In this document: positions 54,200 through 63,899 of the stretch, one piece after another | How the letters are laid out: the number at the start of each line of letters is the position of its first letter | How positions within the stretch are numbered: the first letter of the stretch is position 1 | Source of the DNA: a bacterium | GTDB lineage: Bacteria; CLD3; SB21 | NCBI GenBank assembly: GCA_008933615.1 | Contig: WBUR01000011.1 | Coordinates: 27,170-91,169 of the forward strand | Reading direction: 5' to 3' | Length of the DNA stretch: 64,000 bases | The notes under the pieces: generated by a model | What the model saw: the letters and a program-made list of their open reading frames with translations, nothing else | The model's database searches: none | What the model was told of the DNA's origin: nothing | Position numbers and translations under genes: made by a program

Positions 54200-56455
54200 T
54201 TACGATTTTTCACGAAAAAGGGATTCCTGTAAGCTTTCCGTATGAATCCGCGATAACCCGTTGAGAAATTCTTGCCTATTATCAAGGCTGATATCCACCG
54301 GGATTCCCAATGACAAAGACTCAAGTATTTTTAAAGTAGCGATGGTTACATTTACAGATTCCTGCAGGGAAATAGGAGAAGGAGAGCCGGTCAGGACGGA
54401 TTCGATGAAAACATTCAATGCAAACTTATAACCTTTATCCTGCTTAGACCCGCCGAAGCTCCGCGTTTTTCCATTTCTCGAAAAGGTGACTTTGCAAAAA
54501 TCATCGATAACAGCAACCGAATTCTCATTAAATATTTCGATGCGCTCTTTTGGAAATGATTTATCGCCCGATGCCGTATAAATGATCGACGCAATCGACC
54601 CGTCCCTGTATTTGAACGTAATACTTGTATTGTCTTTTCCCATCATATCATCCCGGGTTGACGTGACCACCTCAGCATACACCTTAATAGGAGTTGATCC
54701 GATGAGATAATTTATCAGATCAACAAAATGGCACACTTCGCCGATAATACGTCCTCCGCCTTCCACGGGATCCTGAGACCAGTGTTCTTTCGGAACAAAG
54801 CCGGCATTGACGCGGTAGGTGACAACGCAGGGTTGGATTTTTTTAGAGAAAAATTTTTTTGTTTCGACCACCGTGGGCGCAAAACGTCGGTTGAACCCAA
54901 CCATGACCCGCGGCGAATGAGTTTCTGCTGTTTTGATGATATCCAGCAATTGTTCATAATTCAGTGCCAAGGGTTTTTCAACAAACACGGCTTTGTTTTG
55001 TTTCATTGCAGCTATAACATATGGCGCATGAAGATGATGGCGTGTTGTTATGAAAACACAGTCGATATCGCCGTGTTGAAGTATTTCGTTGTTGTCGGTC
55101 GTGGCGTTCAAGAATTTGAATTTTTTTGCCGCATTGGTTGACGTCAGGCCCTTCGACGTAGAAACCACTGACAAAAGTATTCTTTTGTCCTTTTTAAGCA
55201 CGGGCAAAAGATAATTTTGCGCAAAATTACCCGCGCCGATGAAACCGACACGAACAGTTGGAGTTGGGGATGCTGAACCGGAAGTTTCGTTAACAATGAA
55301 ATGTTTTTGAACCGCGAACTCACGGCGATGATCATATTCGAGCAAAATGCCAATAAATTTTTCTTTAGACTTTGTTTTGCCTGTAATCAGTTGATAGGCT
55401 TTATTCGCATCTTCGATTCTAAACCGATGCGATGTAATTTTTTTGAGATCGATCTTTTTATCAGAAGTGAGCTGGAGAAACGACTGCATATTTCTATTTT
55501 CCGTCCACCGCACGTAACCATACGGATAGTCGAGCCCTTTTTCCTCGTACGACGTGTCATAACGTCCAGGCCCGTATGACCTTGAAAAACGAATATCGAT
55601 TTCTTTTTCGTAAAAAGGGCTGCGCGGTACATCCGCGGGAACGCCCCCCACGATGACCACGGAGCCTTTGTTGCGCGTGATATCGCCTGCGAGAATGACA
55701 GGCAGGTTTGTTTTGGTGGAGGCTGTAATAATTGCGCAATCGACACCATACCCGTCCGTCATCTTTTCGATTATCGGGAGATAATTACCGGCGGTCAGTA
55801 ATGCATAATCCGCGCCCAATTCTTTTGCAAGGCTGCATGCGTCGGAGTCAATATCAAAACCGGTCACGATACACCCGGAAGCTTTGAGTATCTGAACCGT
55901 GATCAGTCCTATTAACCCCAATCCTATGACGGCAACTTTTTCTCCGACAACGAGTTGTGCCTGTCTGACGCCTTGCATAGCAATCGCGCCTAAAGTGGTG
56001 AAAGCGGCTTCATCCAACTCGACCGAGACTGGAATTTTAACGGCAAGATTGCGCGGAACAAAGATCGTTTCAGCGTGGGACGCATATCCCTGCCCTGCGC
56101 AAGCCACACGGTCGCCTACGGCAAATTCGTCCACATCCGGAGCTACTGCTGTCACAACGCCAGCGGAGCTGTATCCCATAGGCACCTGCGTATCTAATTT
56201 ATTTTTTACCAGGCGAAACGTGCTGAGCAATCCTTCCCGTTTTGCGACAGCCATGACCTTTTTAACCAGATCAGGGCGGCTTTGCGCCTTGCCAACCAGT
56301 GATTTTTGCGCCGTCTCGACGGTGGTCTTTTCTGTGCCGGAACTAATCAGTGAAAAAACATTTCGAACCAATATGCCGCCCGGCATTAATGACGGCTCCG
56401 GCACGTCCTCCACTTTTAGTTCGCCGCTTTTGTAATTTTGTATAACCTGAAGCAA
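54200..56455 (-). CDS. Fused zinc-type alcohol dehydrogenase-Gfo/Idh/MocA oxidoreductase
   Basis: A 751-residue protein with two oxidoreductase domains. Residues about 1-370 form a medium-chain dehydrogenase (GVDRVACAGQGY-like segment, VIGLGLIGL nucleotide site near 172-180). Residues about 398-740 form a Gfo/Idh/MocA domain (VGFIGAGNFAQN near 398, VFVEKPLAL near 488, NYLIGSTPIKVYAEV). Such bi-domain proteins occur in surface-polysaccharide loci and are thought to oxidise and reduce sugar nucleotides, perhaps for uronate or epimerised sugars. The start is TTG at 56455, with GGAGA 8 bases upstream. Confidence 0.86.
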   Translation of the reverse strand: MLQVIQNYKSGELKVEDVPEPSLMPGGILVRNVFSLISSGTEKTTVETAQKSLVGKAQSRPDLVKKVMAVAKREGLLSTFRLVKNKLDTQVPMGYSSAGVVTAVAPDVDEFAVGDRVACAGQGYASHAETIFVPRNLAVKIPVSVELDEAAFTTLGAIAMQGVRQAQLVVGEKVAVIGLGLIGLITVQILKASGCIVTGFDIDSDACSLAKELGADYALLTAGNYLPIIEKMTDGYGVDCAIITASTKTNLPVILAGDITRNKGSVVIVGGVPADVPRSPFYEKEIDIRFSRSYGPGRYDTSYEEKGLDYPYGYVRWTENRNMQSFLQLTSDKKIDLKKITSHRFRIEDANKAYQLITGKTKSKEKFIGILLEYDHRREFAVQKHFIVNETSGSASPTPTVRVGFIGAGNFAQNYLLPVLKKDKRILLSVVSTSKGLTSTNAAKKFKFLNATTDNNEILQHGDIDCVFITTRHHLHAPYVIAAMKQNKAVFVEKPLALNYEQLLDIIKTAETHSPRVMVGFNRRFAPTVVETKKFFSKKIQPCVVTYRVNAGFVPKEHWSQDPVEGGGRIIGEVCHFVDLINYLIGSTPIKVYAEVVTSTRDDMMGKDNTSITFKYRDGSIASIIYTASGDKSFPKERIEIFNENSVAVIDDFCKVTFSRNGKTRSFGGSKQDKGYKFALNVFIESVLTGSPSPISLQESVNVTIATLKILESLSLGIPVDISLDNRQEFLNGLSRIHTESLQESLFREKS

Positions 56456-56458
56456 GGG

Positions 56459-57181
56459 TTAATCTCCGACTTTTTGAAGTTTAACGAAATAGATCATGCC
56501 GAATAGGCGGTAAGTTGACAATTTTTTGAAAAAATTAAACTTGGAGTACGGTGTTACGTAATACAACGAATCAATTTTTTTTAGATTGGTGGTTTCACAT
56601 AGGTTATCAAATTCATCAGGCACATATTGATTTTTTTGAAATGCTAAGTAACCGGTTTTGAGATTAAAATAGGGGCTAATCATTTTCTTTAGCGTGAAAT
56701 AAAGTTTCTCCGCTATTCTCATCAAACTTTTTTTATTTGGAACCGATACGATGGCTATGCCGTCGTTTTTAAGGACTCTTCTTATTTCTCGAATGGCTTC
56801 AATGTCTTTATCAAGCCATTCAAGAACACTGACGCAAGTAATGACGTCAAAATAGTTGTCTGGAAATTGCAGGTTGGTCGCGTCACCAATACTTAGTATT
56901 GCCTGTAAATTCCGCGACTGTAAGTAGCTATTAGCTTGCTGAATCATGTTTTCAGAAATATCTATTCCAAATACGGATGACCTTTGTTCACAAAAATAGG
57001 AGCTGATCATACCGCTTCCGCAACCAATGTCCAGAACCATCTTGCCTTTCAACTGGATATCGGAAGTCAATTTTGTGATCTTCTCTAATCGCTCCGAAAA
57101 CAGGTTACTTTTGCTATAATTCTTATTCCAATTCCCTGCTAAAGTATTGAAATAACCTTTGATGTCCGATGTATCTGCCAA
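56459..57181 (-). CDS. Class I SAM-dependent methyltransferase
   Basis: A 240-residue Rossmann methyltransferase. SAM motif I MVLDIGCGSGMISS (about 49-62), VFGIDISENMIQQA (about 71-84) and DVITCVSVLEWL (about 113-124) are those of UbiE/UbiG-type O- or C-methyltransferases. The start chosen is TTG at 57181, with AGGA 5 bases upstream and 8 bases after the DUF5989 stop. A longer reading from TTG 57253 would overlap that gene by 65 bases. A hydrophobic C-terminal stretch (FGMIYFVKL) is present. Confidence 0.85.
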   Translation of the reverse strand: MADTSDIKGYFNTLAGNWNKNYSKSNLFSERLEKITKLTSDIQLKGKMVLDIGCGSGMISSYFCEQRSSVFGIDISENMIQQANSYLQSRNLQAILSIGDATNLQFPDNYFDVITCVSVLEWLDKDIEAIREIRRVLKNDGIAIVSVPNKKSLMRIAEKLYFTLKKMISPYFNLKTGYLAFQKNQYVPDEFDNLCETTNLKKIDSLYYVTPYSKFNFFKKLSTYRLFGMIYFVKLQKVGD

Positions 57182-57188
57182 TATGATC

Positions 57189-57356
57189 CTAGAACAATGT
57201 ATAGATGAACGGCGCAAGTCCTGATCCTTGTGCAAATACCAATAGTAATCCAAACAGCACTAAAACAATGACCATCGGAATCATCCACCATAATTTTTTC
57301 ATCCACAAAAAGCGGATCAATTCGCCAAGTATGCCTAACTTACTTACAAAACCCAT
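57189..57356 (-). CDS. DUF5989 family small membrane protein
   Basis: A 55-residue protein missed by length filters. MGFVSKLGILGELIRFLWM is followed by KKLWWMIPMVIVLVLFGLLL and a short FAQGSGLAPF end, the exact pattern of DUF5989. One membrane helix with a basic tryptophan-rich cytoplasmic edge. The family is commonly encoded beside SxtJ and carbamoyltransferase genes; here it lies about 10 kb from SxtJ, between two methyltransferase genes. ATG at 57356, GAGG 8-11 bases upstream. Confidence 0.85.
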   Translation of the reverse strand: MGFVSKLGILGELIRFLWMKKLWWMIPMVIVLVLFGLLLVFAQGSGLAPFIYTLF

Positions 57357-57382
57357 TTCTATTCCTCATTTACGTTATGTTC

Positions 57383-58111
57383 TCAGGGCTTAATTCCTTC
57401 AACATGAAGTCCGCCCCGGGTATCTAAAATTTCGACATCAGGCAATCGTCCTTCTCTAAACGACCTTTCCTCAATTTGAGTGAAGCCTGCTGCCATTAGC
57501 ATTTTCTTCATTTCGTCGAAATTATACATCCAGCGATGATTACTATATGCACTGAGGTAGCCACTGGATGAATTAGTCACATATTTTTCAATTGGAAGTA
57601 TATCACCGCTGTCATAACAATGCAGAGCGTTACGAATTTTATCAACTTCTTCATCTAAGGAAGGTACGCATATTCGAATTATTCCGCCGTTCTTCATTAC
57701 TCGAAAACAGTTCTTCAGAATAAAATTACAATGTTCCCGCGATAAATGCTCAAAAAAATGTGACGAATAAATGTTGGGTACAGTGGCGTTTGCAAATGGA
57801 ATACCGTATTTGAAGTCGAAATGAATTATTTCCGTAGACTTTAGTTTTGTGATGAATGTGTTAACATCTACATTTTTAGAAGTATTCTGAAATCTATACA
57901 TAAGCTTAATTATCGGTCTCGGCATATTCTTGACAACAACGGAAACGCCACCGTCAATGCCAATCCAATTGGAGGGGTTATCAAGGCCGCATCCAAGGTT
58001 GATTCCAGTATAACCTGCTTTAAACCCGTAAATTCTATTTCTTTTTAGCTTAAGTAGAAATGGATTTAAAATCTCCCAAGCGGTTAATTTCAACAAATCT
58101 TTAAAAAGCAT
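57383..58111 (-). CDS. SAM methyltransferase-like protein
   Basis: A 242-residue protein with a Rossmann-like methyltransferase core: GINLGCGLDNPSNWIGID (about 36-53), SSHFFEHLSREHC (about 114-126) and MKNGGIIRICVPSLDEEV (about 137-154). The C-terminal DVEILDTRGGLHVEGIKP is of the kind seen in O-antigen locus methyltransferases. The acceptor is unknown. It starts 2 bases after the GT2 stop. Confidence 0.8.
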   Translation of the reverse strand: MLFKDLLKLTAWEILNPFLLKLKRNRIYGFKAGYTGINLGCGLDNPSNWIGIDGGVSVVVKNMPRPIIKLMYRFQNTSKNVDVNTFITKLKSTEIIHFDFKYGIPFANATVPNIYSSHFFEHLSREHCNFILKNCFRVMKNGGIIRICVPSLDEEVDKIRNALHCYDSGDILPIEKYVTNSSSGYLSAYSNHRWMYNFDEMKKMLMAAGFTQIEERSFREGRLPDVEILDTRGGLHVEGIKP

Positions 58112-58113
58112 GT

Positions 58114-58824
58114 CTAATTAAATAAATTGTATTTTACGATACACCAAATAGCTGAAAAACCGTCTTTCCAATTAATCTTTTTTCCTTCTTGATAAGTACG
58201 TCCATAATAAGAAATTCCAACCTCATAAATGCGAATATTCGGGATTTTTGCTATTTTCGCCGTAACCTCAGGTTCAAACCCAAAACGATTTTGTTCAAGC
58301 TGGATGTTTTGAATAACTTCTTTCCTAAACATTTTATAGCAGGTTTCCATGTCTGTCAGGTTTAGATTCGAAAACATATTTGACAACATGGTTAAGAACT
58401 GGTTTCCTTTGTAATGCCAGAAATAGAGTACCCTATGGGCGTCGCTCCCGCTAAAACGCGATCCGTACACGACGTCGGCTTTTCCTTCGATTATGGGTAT
58501 CAGAAGTTTAGAGTATTCGTTGGGATCGTATTCCAAATCCGCATCCTGAACGACCATGAAGTCACCGGTCATTTGTTGAATTCCTGTTCGAATGGCTGCG
58601 CCTTTGCCTTTATTTACTTCATGATAAATCACTTTATCAACCTTACTTTCTAATTCAGTGCTTAGTATCGACCGGGTATGGTCTTTCGAACAATCGTCCA
58701 CAATAATGATTTCTTTGTCAATGTTTGCATTTTTGTATAGAATAGGAGCATTCAAAACGGCATCAACAATGCCTCGAATAGTCTTTTCCTCGTTATATAC
58801 GGGAACGATAATTGATAATTTCAC
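58114..58824 (-). CDS. Glycosyltransferase family 2, DPM1/polyprenyl-phosphate type
   Basis: A 236-residue GT-A enzyme: [12 protein letters not shown] (about 5-16), VDDCSKDHT (about 42-50), [10 protein letters not shown] (about 73-82) and QDADLEYDP (about 93-101) as in DPM1-like dolichol/polyprenyl-phosphate mannose or glucose synthases. No C-terminal membrane helices. Its product, a polyprenyl-P-sugar, could feed the GT-C enzyme at 62601-63899. GTG start overlaps the GT4 stop (GTGA). Confidence 0.86.
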   Translation of the reverse strand: MKLSIIVPVYNEEKTIRGIVDAVLNAPILYKNANIDKEIIIVDDCSKDHTRSILSTELESKVDKVIYHEVNKGKGAAIRTGIQQMTGDFMVVQDADLEYDPNEYSKLLIPIIEGKADVVYGSRFSGSDAHRVLYFWHYKGNQFLTMLSNMFSNLNLTDMETCYKMFRKEVIQNIQLEQNRFGFEPEVTAKIAKIPNIRIYEVGISYYGRTYQEGKKINWKDGFSAIWCIVKYNLFN

Positions 58825-59984
58825 TTGGCAACCTCTGTGAATTGACGTGTCGTGCTTTGCAACACTGATAAAGTTTCAGTTACACATTTTATCCACGAAA
58901 AAAAATTGACCCTCTCTTTGCCGGCTTGAATTAATTGGCGCTTTAAGCTGGGGTCTTGCAAGATTTTGGATATCGCTCCTGCAAGCTCGTCGACATTTAA
59001 AGGATCCACCAATAAGCCCGCATCTTTGATCATTTCCGGAAACGAGTGAACATTGGACGCCACTATCGGAACTCCTGCGGACATAGCTTCAAATAGGGGA
59101 TTGCCAAAACTCTCGTACGATGAAGGAAATACAAAAATCTCACATTTTTTGTATAGGTACTTAAGTTTGTCATGTCCCAGAAAACCGGGCATAATGACAC
59201 GTTTCTCCAGTTTCAGATCTTTTATCATATTTCGTAGGCGTTGTTCATAGCTGTCTTTTGTGCTAAGCCCCTTGCCGACTAAAATTAATTGATGTGGAAT
59301 GTTGTATCGCTTCACGAGATCCTTAAAAGCTAAAATTAATTTATCCTGATTTTTGTATTCCCAGAGCGCAGATACGTAAAGGAAAAAAGGAGCATTAATT
59401 CCAAGAGAGTTAAAAACCTCAGCGTATTCGCGTTCATCATATTCTTTTTCGAATAATGAAGTATTTACGCCATGATGGATCACCTTCACTTTAGCCGGAT
59501 CAGTTTTGATATAATTGCAAATATCTTTTTTAATGTCTTCCGATGGGGCAATGATCTTTTTTGCCCGTCGCGCGGAGCGGGGTGTAAGCCATTTCCGGTA
59601 CCGTAACCTTGTTTTGTCGATAGCGTATGGATAATGATAATAAAGCATGCTGCGGATCGCTACGGCATAAGGCACCGGACAATAAAAAGAAGCAAAGTTG
59701 TTGGGATAATACATAATATCAATTTTATACTTGGTTATCAGTGACGGTAATTTGATATGTTCACCCGCCAATCTGCGAAAAACATTTGCCGAAGTATTTG
59801 GGACTGATATTTTTTTAAAGTTTTGCTCCTTTAAGGGCAGGATATCTCCTTCAGCATCACTGACAAAGAAATAAAATTCATTTTCTCTGTCGATTTCCTG
59901 CAATGTTCGTGCAAGATTAATGATATAGGTCTGTCCACCGGTATCCTGTGAGATCGCGCCTAAGGCGCAGATGCCTATGCGCAT
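58821..59984 (-). CDS. Glycosyltransferase family 4
   Basis: A 387-residue GT-B enzyme. The C-terminal donor domain has [17 protein letters not shown] (about 300-316), the EX7E-type motif, and [17 protein letters not shown] (about 278-294). It adds a sugar to a lipid-linked intermediate. Donor unknown. Confidence 0.9.
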   Translation of the reverse strand: MRIGICALGAISQDTGGQTYIINLARTLQEIDRENEFYFFVSDAEGDILPLKEQNFKKISVPNTSANVFRRLAGEHIKLPSLITKYKIDIMYYPNNFASFYCPVPYAVAIRSMLYYHYPYAIDKTRLRYRKWLTPRSARRAKKIIAPSEDIKKDICNYIKTDPAKVKVIHHGVNTSLFEKEYDEREYAEVFNSLGINAPFFLYVSALWEYKNQDKLILAFKDLVKRYNIPHQLILVGKGLSTKDSYEQRLRNMIKDLKLEKRVIMPGFLGHDKLKYLYKKCEIFVFPSSYESFGNPLFEAMSAGVPIVASNVHSFPEMIKDAGLLVDPLNVDELAGAISKILQDPSLKRQLIQAGKERVNFFSWIKCVTETLSVLQSTTRQFTEVAK

Positions 59985-59988
59985 GTAG

Positions 59989-61176
59989 TCAGTTTTTTAC
60001 TTTTGTGTATGAATTAGAAATAATGGTCCTCAGGAGCACTTCAGCCGCTCTATAGTTGCCCAGTTCATTCCAGTGTACTCCATTGTATAAATCGGATGTT
60101 TCAGGTTTTTGACTTTTGAGCGAATCGAGGAAATTTATGTACGCTATATTTTCTTTTCTGCAAAATTCGGCAAGAATGGCCTCCGGTTTTGATCGATCCC
60201 ATAAGGTATCGTTCACCTTATATGACTTCTGTGTGGCAGTCCAATTTGGTTCATAAATCTGAAATTTGTCGGGTATAGAGAATAATAAGAAGTCTGAGCC
60301 AAGTTTTTCGGTAGTTTTTTTAGTAGCCCTTAATATCTCTTTAGTTATAGTCCATGCTGTGTCGGTCGCAGAGTCGTACGTTCTATCATAAATGCTGAAT
60401 GAAGCCGGCGCACGGCCCTTTTGCGTAGCCATTTCAGCCGTCTCGACCGAAACGAGGCCAGACGAACCCAGAAACGCCGTCACATTCGGCATCTTGGATA
60501 AAACATTATTTAAAATAAACTGATAAATCGCCAGTCCCCGAAACAGGTCTTTGAAAGATTCACTGGACGGCGGTTCGGGTAATGGCATATTTGTTAAAAT
60601 GAGAGTGTCATTTTGAATTTCAAATTTGGGTTTTGAATAATTACCATATTTATTTTGCGCATTATAATAGACATCATTGGTTGGATAGATCATCATGATC
60701 ACCAGGTCAGGAGAATACTTATACCCTTCAAGACGATAAAAAAGATATTCCTGATCGTTACTATAACCTCCTGTTCCTGCATTGATTACTTCTATGCGAA
60801 TAGCATCCTTATAATATTTATTTAGTTGATTCTCTATAATGGTAGTAAACAGCGATTCAAATTCGACGTCATAACCTTCAGTGAAGGAATCTCCTAAAAA
60901 AAGTATCCGATAGGTGTTTGCCGGTTTATCATACCCGTAATCTGTACTGCGCAGGCCTTTTGAATTTAACTTTTCATGTATTTTTACATTTCCGCGTTGA
61001 AAGTAACCCTCTACATCCGGTTTTTTTTCCCATCCTAGAACTTCGTGGTATTGGGAAAACTTCCTTAAATAGGTTGCGGGTTGAACGCCAATTAACCTCA
61101 ATCCTATCTCGATAAGTACAAAGGACAGTACTATTCCAATACCTATTGCCAACAAATAAAAGCTAAATTGTCTAAT
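59989..61176 (-). CDS. SGNH/GDSL hydrolase with N-terminal membrane helix
   Basis: A 395-residue protein: one N-terminal helix (about 5-27), then an SGNH hydrolase with catalytic serine in LFLGDSFTEG (Ser97), GTGGYSNDQEY (block II-like glycine), YPTNDVY (Asn) and YNGVHWNELGN (Asp/His end). It may add or remove acetyl or other acyl groups on glycan, and such hydrolases often accompany SxtJ and carbamoyltransferase. An AAGGAG (61184-61189) lies exactly 7 bases before ATT at 61174-61176, which is the best start. TTG codons at 61158 and 61155 are about 26 bases from that SD and would lose the basic N terminus. Confidence 0.78.
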   Translation of the reverse strand: MRQFSFYLLAIGIGIVLSFVLIEIGLRLIGVQPATYLRKFSQYHEVLGWEKKPDVEGYFQRGNVKIHEKLNSKGLRSTDYGYDKPANTYRILFLGDSFTEGYDVEFESLFTTIIENQLNKYYKDAIRIEVINAGTGGYSNDQEYLFYRLEGYKYSPDLVIMMIYPTNDVYYNAQNKYGNYSKPKFEIQNDTLILTNMPLPEPPSSESFKDLFRGLAIYQFILNNVLSKMPNVTAFLGSSGLVSVETAEMATQKGRAPASFSIYDRTYDSATDTAWTITKEILRATKKTTEKLGSDFLLFSIPDKFQIYEPNWTATQKSYKVNDTLWDRSKPEAILAEFCRKENIAYINFLDSLKSQKPETSDLYNGVHWNELGNYRAAEVLLRTIISNSYTKVKN

Positions 61177-61187
61177 GGTAAATCTCC

Positions 61188-62594
61188 TTAAGATGCCGGT
61201 TTAACAGGGTTGAATGAAATGTTGCGGCTATCGAATAATAGGCAAATACTAAGAATACTCCATATATAAATTCCAAACGTCGTTTGAGAAACGGTATAAC
61301 CAGTCATACTCATAATACAAAAGCATAGCAGCAAAATTACTGCAAATAGATTTAAACTCTTAAAATGAGGATTCAATGTGGTACTTCTGTTGTTGACTAA
61401 TTGGAAAAACAAACGTGCCAGCATTATCAGGAAGATAACAAAACCAATAAAACCTGTTCTTACGATAATATCTATATACTCGTTATGCGCCGCTATGCCG
61501 TATCCTGTTCCGAATAATTTTTGGTTGATATCCATATTATCAATAACATCAAATGCATCCTGCCACATGTAGATCCGCCCGCCGCCGGCAAATCGAAACA
61601 ATTTGTCTTGTTTACCGGATCTTTCGTATTCTTCTATCGCGCGGAACTCCTTCCATGATCTTTGTCTAAAATCTTCGTTATTTATTATCCACAAGACGAG
61701 AAGAGGGGCAACAATAAGCACCAGGAGATATTTTCTGTAATAAAAAATTACCCACATAACGCCAAATACGAAAACAACCAAATACATGATTCGAGTAAGC
61801 GCCAAATAAAGAAATAACAAATTCGCGGCAATCAGCAAAAGGGCAAATAATTTCTTAAAAAAAATCTTTTCCTGCCCTCCACGGTCGTAGTTCAAAAACT
61901 GCAGGTAGAACACAGAGACCGTAAAGCCGATGAATGCGTTGATGGACAATCCGCCGGCATCGTGGTAAATGCCTGCGAACCTTTCAACATCCTGACCGAT
62001 GGTAACATTATAACCCCCGAAGACAAACAAAAAAATTGATAAGATCGTCGGGGTGATAGCGGAATAAAAAAGAGTCTTTATGATAAGCACATCGTCTCCC
62101 TCGCGATCAAATACAAAAGGCAGCGCCAGGAAAATGAAGAAGCCGTTCAGCAGTTTAAAAAAATAGGTTAAGCCTCCAAAGACATTCCCTAAAGCAAAAC
62201 TGTCAAGAAAAATAATAAAAATGCTTATAAGATTTATAAAAATAAAAAGCAGAACGCCTGAATTTCTTGAATTCACTTTGAATATTTTTGGAGTCATTGC
62301 GAAATAGACCAGACATAGAAATGGAATGATGAAGCCGGTAATCTTCAGCAGATTTAGTGAAATGGAACCAAAAGAAAATAACTGGGTATCCCAGGCAAGA
62401 TCGATGATGGGCTTTAAGAATAATAATGCGATGAAGCCCGACCGATAATTTCTCGTAAACAAAAAAAGCAGAGCAAAAAAAGCGATTAAGGAAACTATTC
62501 CTGTGATTTCCAGATTGATTACTGCCCATAAGCCTACCAACATGATTACAAAAATAAAAAATAATTTCTTTATATTTAACAAATTGGTTTCCAT
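61188..62594 (-). CDS. O-antigen ligase/polymerase-type membrane protein
   Basis: A 468-residue protein with about 12 helices. The large periplasmic loop holds the WaaL/Wzy motif in GTGYGIAAHNEYIDIIVRTG (about 377-396). It either ligates the finished glycan to lipid A-core or another acceptor, or polymerises repeat units. The two roles cannot be told apart here. No Wzx flippase is visible in the window. Confidence 0.83.
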   Translation of the reverse strand: METNLLNIKKLFFIFVIMLVGLWAVINLEITGIVSLIAFFALLFLFTRNYRSGFIALLFLKPIIDLAWDTQLFSFGSISLNLLKITGFIIPFLCLVYFAMTPKIFKVNSRNSGVLLFIFINLISIFIIFLDSFALGNVFGGLTYFFKLLNGFFIFLALPFVFDREGDDVLIIKTLFYSAITPTILSIFLFVFGGYNVTIGQDVERFAGIYHDAGGLSINAFIGFTVSVFYLQFLNYDRGGQEKIFFKKLFALLLIAANLLFLYLALTRIMYLVVFVFGVMWVIFYYRKYLLVLIVAPLLVLWIINNEDFRQRSWKEFRAIEEYERSGKQDKLFRFAGGGRIYMWQDAFDVIDNMDINQKLFGTGYGIAAHNEYIDIIVRTGFIGFVIFLIMLARLFFQLVNNRSTTLNPHFKSLNLFAVILLLCFCIMSMTGYTVSQTTFGIYIWSILSICLLFDSRNISFNPVKPAS

Positions 62595-62600
62595 GCGGTC

Positions 62601-63899
62601 TTACTGAAAACGGTTAGTTGGAAATACACGTAATGAAATTCTTGAAATCACATCTGCGGAAAATAGAATCCAGACCATATGGTAAGGTATAGCATGCCTT
62701 GTATGGGACCAAAATAACCAAGAGATCAACACAAATGAGATAATTAGTAAAATAAATATAAAGGAATGGTTCCTCTTTCCGATATTAACGCCTAACCCAA
62801 TTAAACCCAACAATAACAGCGGAACGTAAGAAAGTGTGTGAATCCACTGGCGAAGTTGAGAGTTTTTGTCCGCAGTATATTCTGTTTTCGGATTGTACGT
62901 GAAGCCGAAAAGGCCAAGGTTCTTGTAATACAGCGACTTTGCGAAATCCAAAGGATGTTCACGGATAAACTTGATCGCGTTTTCCATAAAATAGCGGTCT
63001 TGTTCGACTGTATTTTTGTGTTTTAGTTCCTCCACATCTGCTTTGGGGATCAAAGAGAACATTCTTCGTTCAATTTTGTCAACGGAGAGGTCTGGAAAAA
63101 TTGACGGATCGTAAGTAAACTGATTATTGCCCGTCCAAATCGTTCGTCCCGTGGCATCCGAGAGAGAGAGATTATCATATTTGCTATAGTGGAATATAAG
63201 CCAGGGTAACAACATGAAAAACGAAATGGCTGCAAAAAAGGACGTGTGAATAAAATGCCGGCGCCGGTTTTGAAAAAGTAAGTAAAGGACTATCAATGGA
63301 ATAAATAAGATAATGGTCTGGCGTGTCATAAGGGATAAACCAATAAACAGGGCAGAAAAAAAAGTGTCATAAAAGGTACTCGTTTTAAGGCTTCTTAACA
63401 AAAATAAAATCCCTAAACACAAAAACGGCATAAATAAATTATCATCGCTCACATTGCCCGCACGTGTAAGGAAATGCGGATACACGCAGGCGATTACGGC
63501 AGCTATCGAAGCCGTTTTTGAATCCCATACATACCGGCCTATCAAAAAAATCAGCACAGGTAGGGTAGCACCGATAATAGACTGAACCATGATAAAAAGG
63601 AAACTATGGTCGCCAAATAAGAATAACATGCCGGTGTAAAAGAACGTATAGAGCGGAGGCCTAAACGTGATTAAATTCTGAATCAAAACTTCTTTGTTAT
63701 TAGTATATCTCCAGAAATAGCCATCTCCATTTATTAAATTTTCAGCGAAATCACGAAAGCCATAAGCGCCTCCCAATACTTGATCCACGTACAGGCTGGC
63801 CGTCATTCTTAATACAAATCCAACAGCAAAAATCACAATCAAAAACGTTCGCGTGTCCCTGCAGCCAAACAGACTTATTTCCGCTTTAGATGTATCCAT
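62601..63899 (-). CDS. GT39/ArnT-like membrane glycosyltransferase
   Basis: A 432-residue GT-C enzyme with about ten helices. The first loop YGFRDFAENLINGDGYF (about 46-62) carries the acidic residue, and FRPPLYTFFY (about 79-88) is the PMT/ArnT-type segment. It should use a polyprenyl-phosphate sugar donor, so the DPM1-like GT2 at 58114 is a candidate partner. A TAATG overlap links it to the partial gene upstream. Confidence 0.8.
   Translation of the reverse strand: MDTSKAEISLFGCRDTRTFLIVIFAVGFVLRMTASLYVDQVLGGAYGFRDFAENLINGDGYFWRYTNNKEVLIQNLITFRPPLYTFFYTGMLFLFGDHSFLFIMVQSIIGATLPVLIFLIGRYVWDSKTASIAAVIACVYPHFLTRAGNVSDDNLFMPFLCLGILFLLRSLKTSTFYDTFFSALFIGLSLMTRQTIILFIPLIVLYLLFQNRRRHFIHTSFFAAISFFMLLPWLIFHYSKYDNLSLSDATGRTIWTGNNQFTYDPSIFPDLSVDKIERRMFSLIPKADVEELKHKNTVEQDRYFMENAIKFIREHPLDFAKSLYYKNLGLFGFTYNPKTEYTADKNSQLRQWIHTLSYVPLLLLGLIGLGVNIGKRNHSFIFILLIISFVLISWLFWSHTRHAIPYHMVWILFSADVISRISLRVFPTNRFQ

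Noticed and set aside
55899..56435. 178-codon open frame on the + strand
   Set aside because: It is antisense to the alcohol dehydrogenase domain of a well-supported gene and has no recognisable domain or SD.
57182..57253. Longer N terminus of the methyltransferase from TTG 57253
   Set aside because: It would overlap the DUF5989 gene by 65 bases and has no SD; TTG 57181 has AGGA at a good distance just after the DUF5989 stop.
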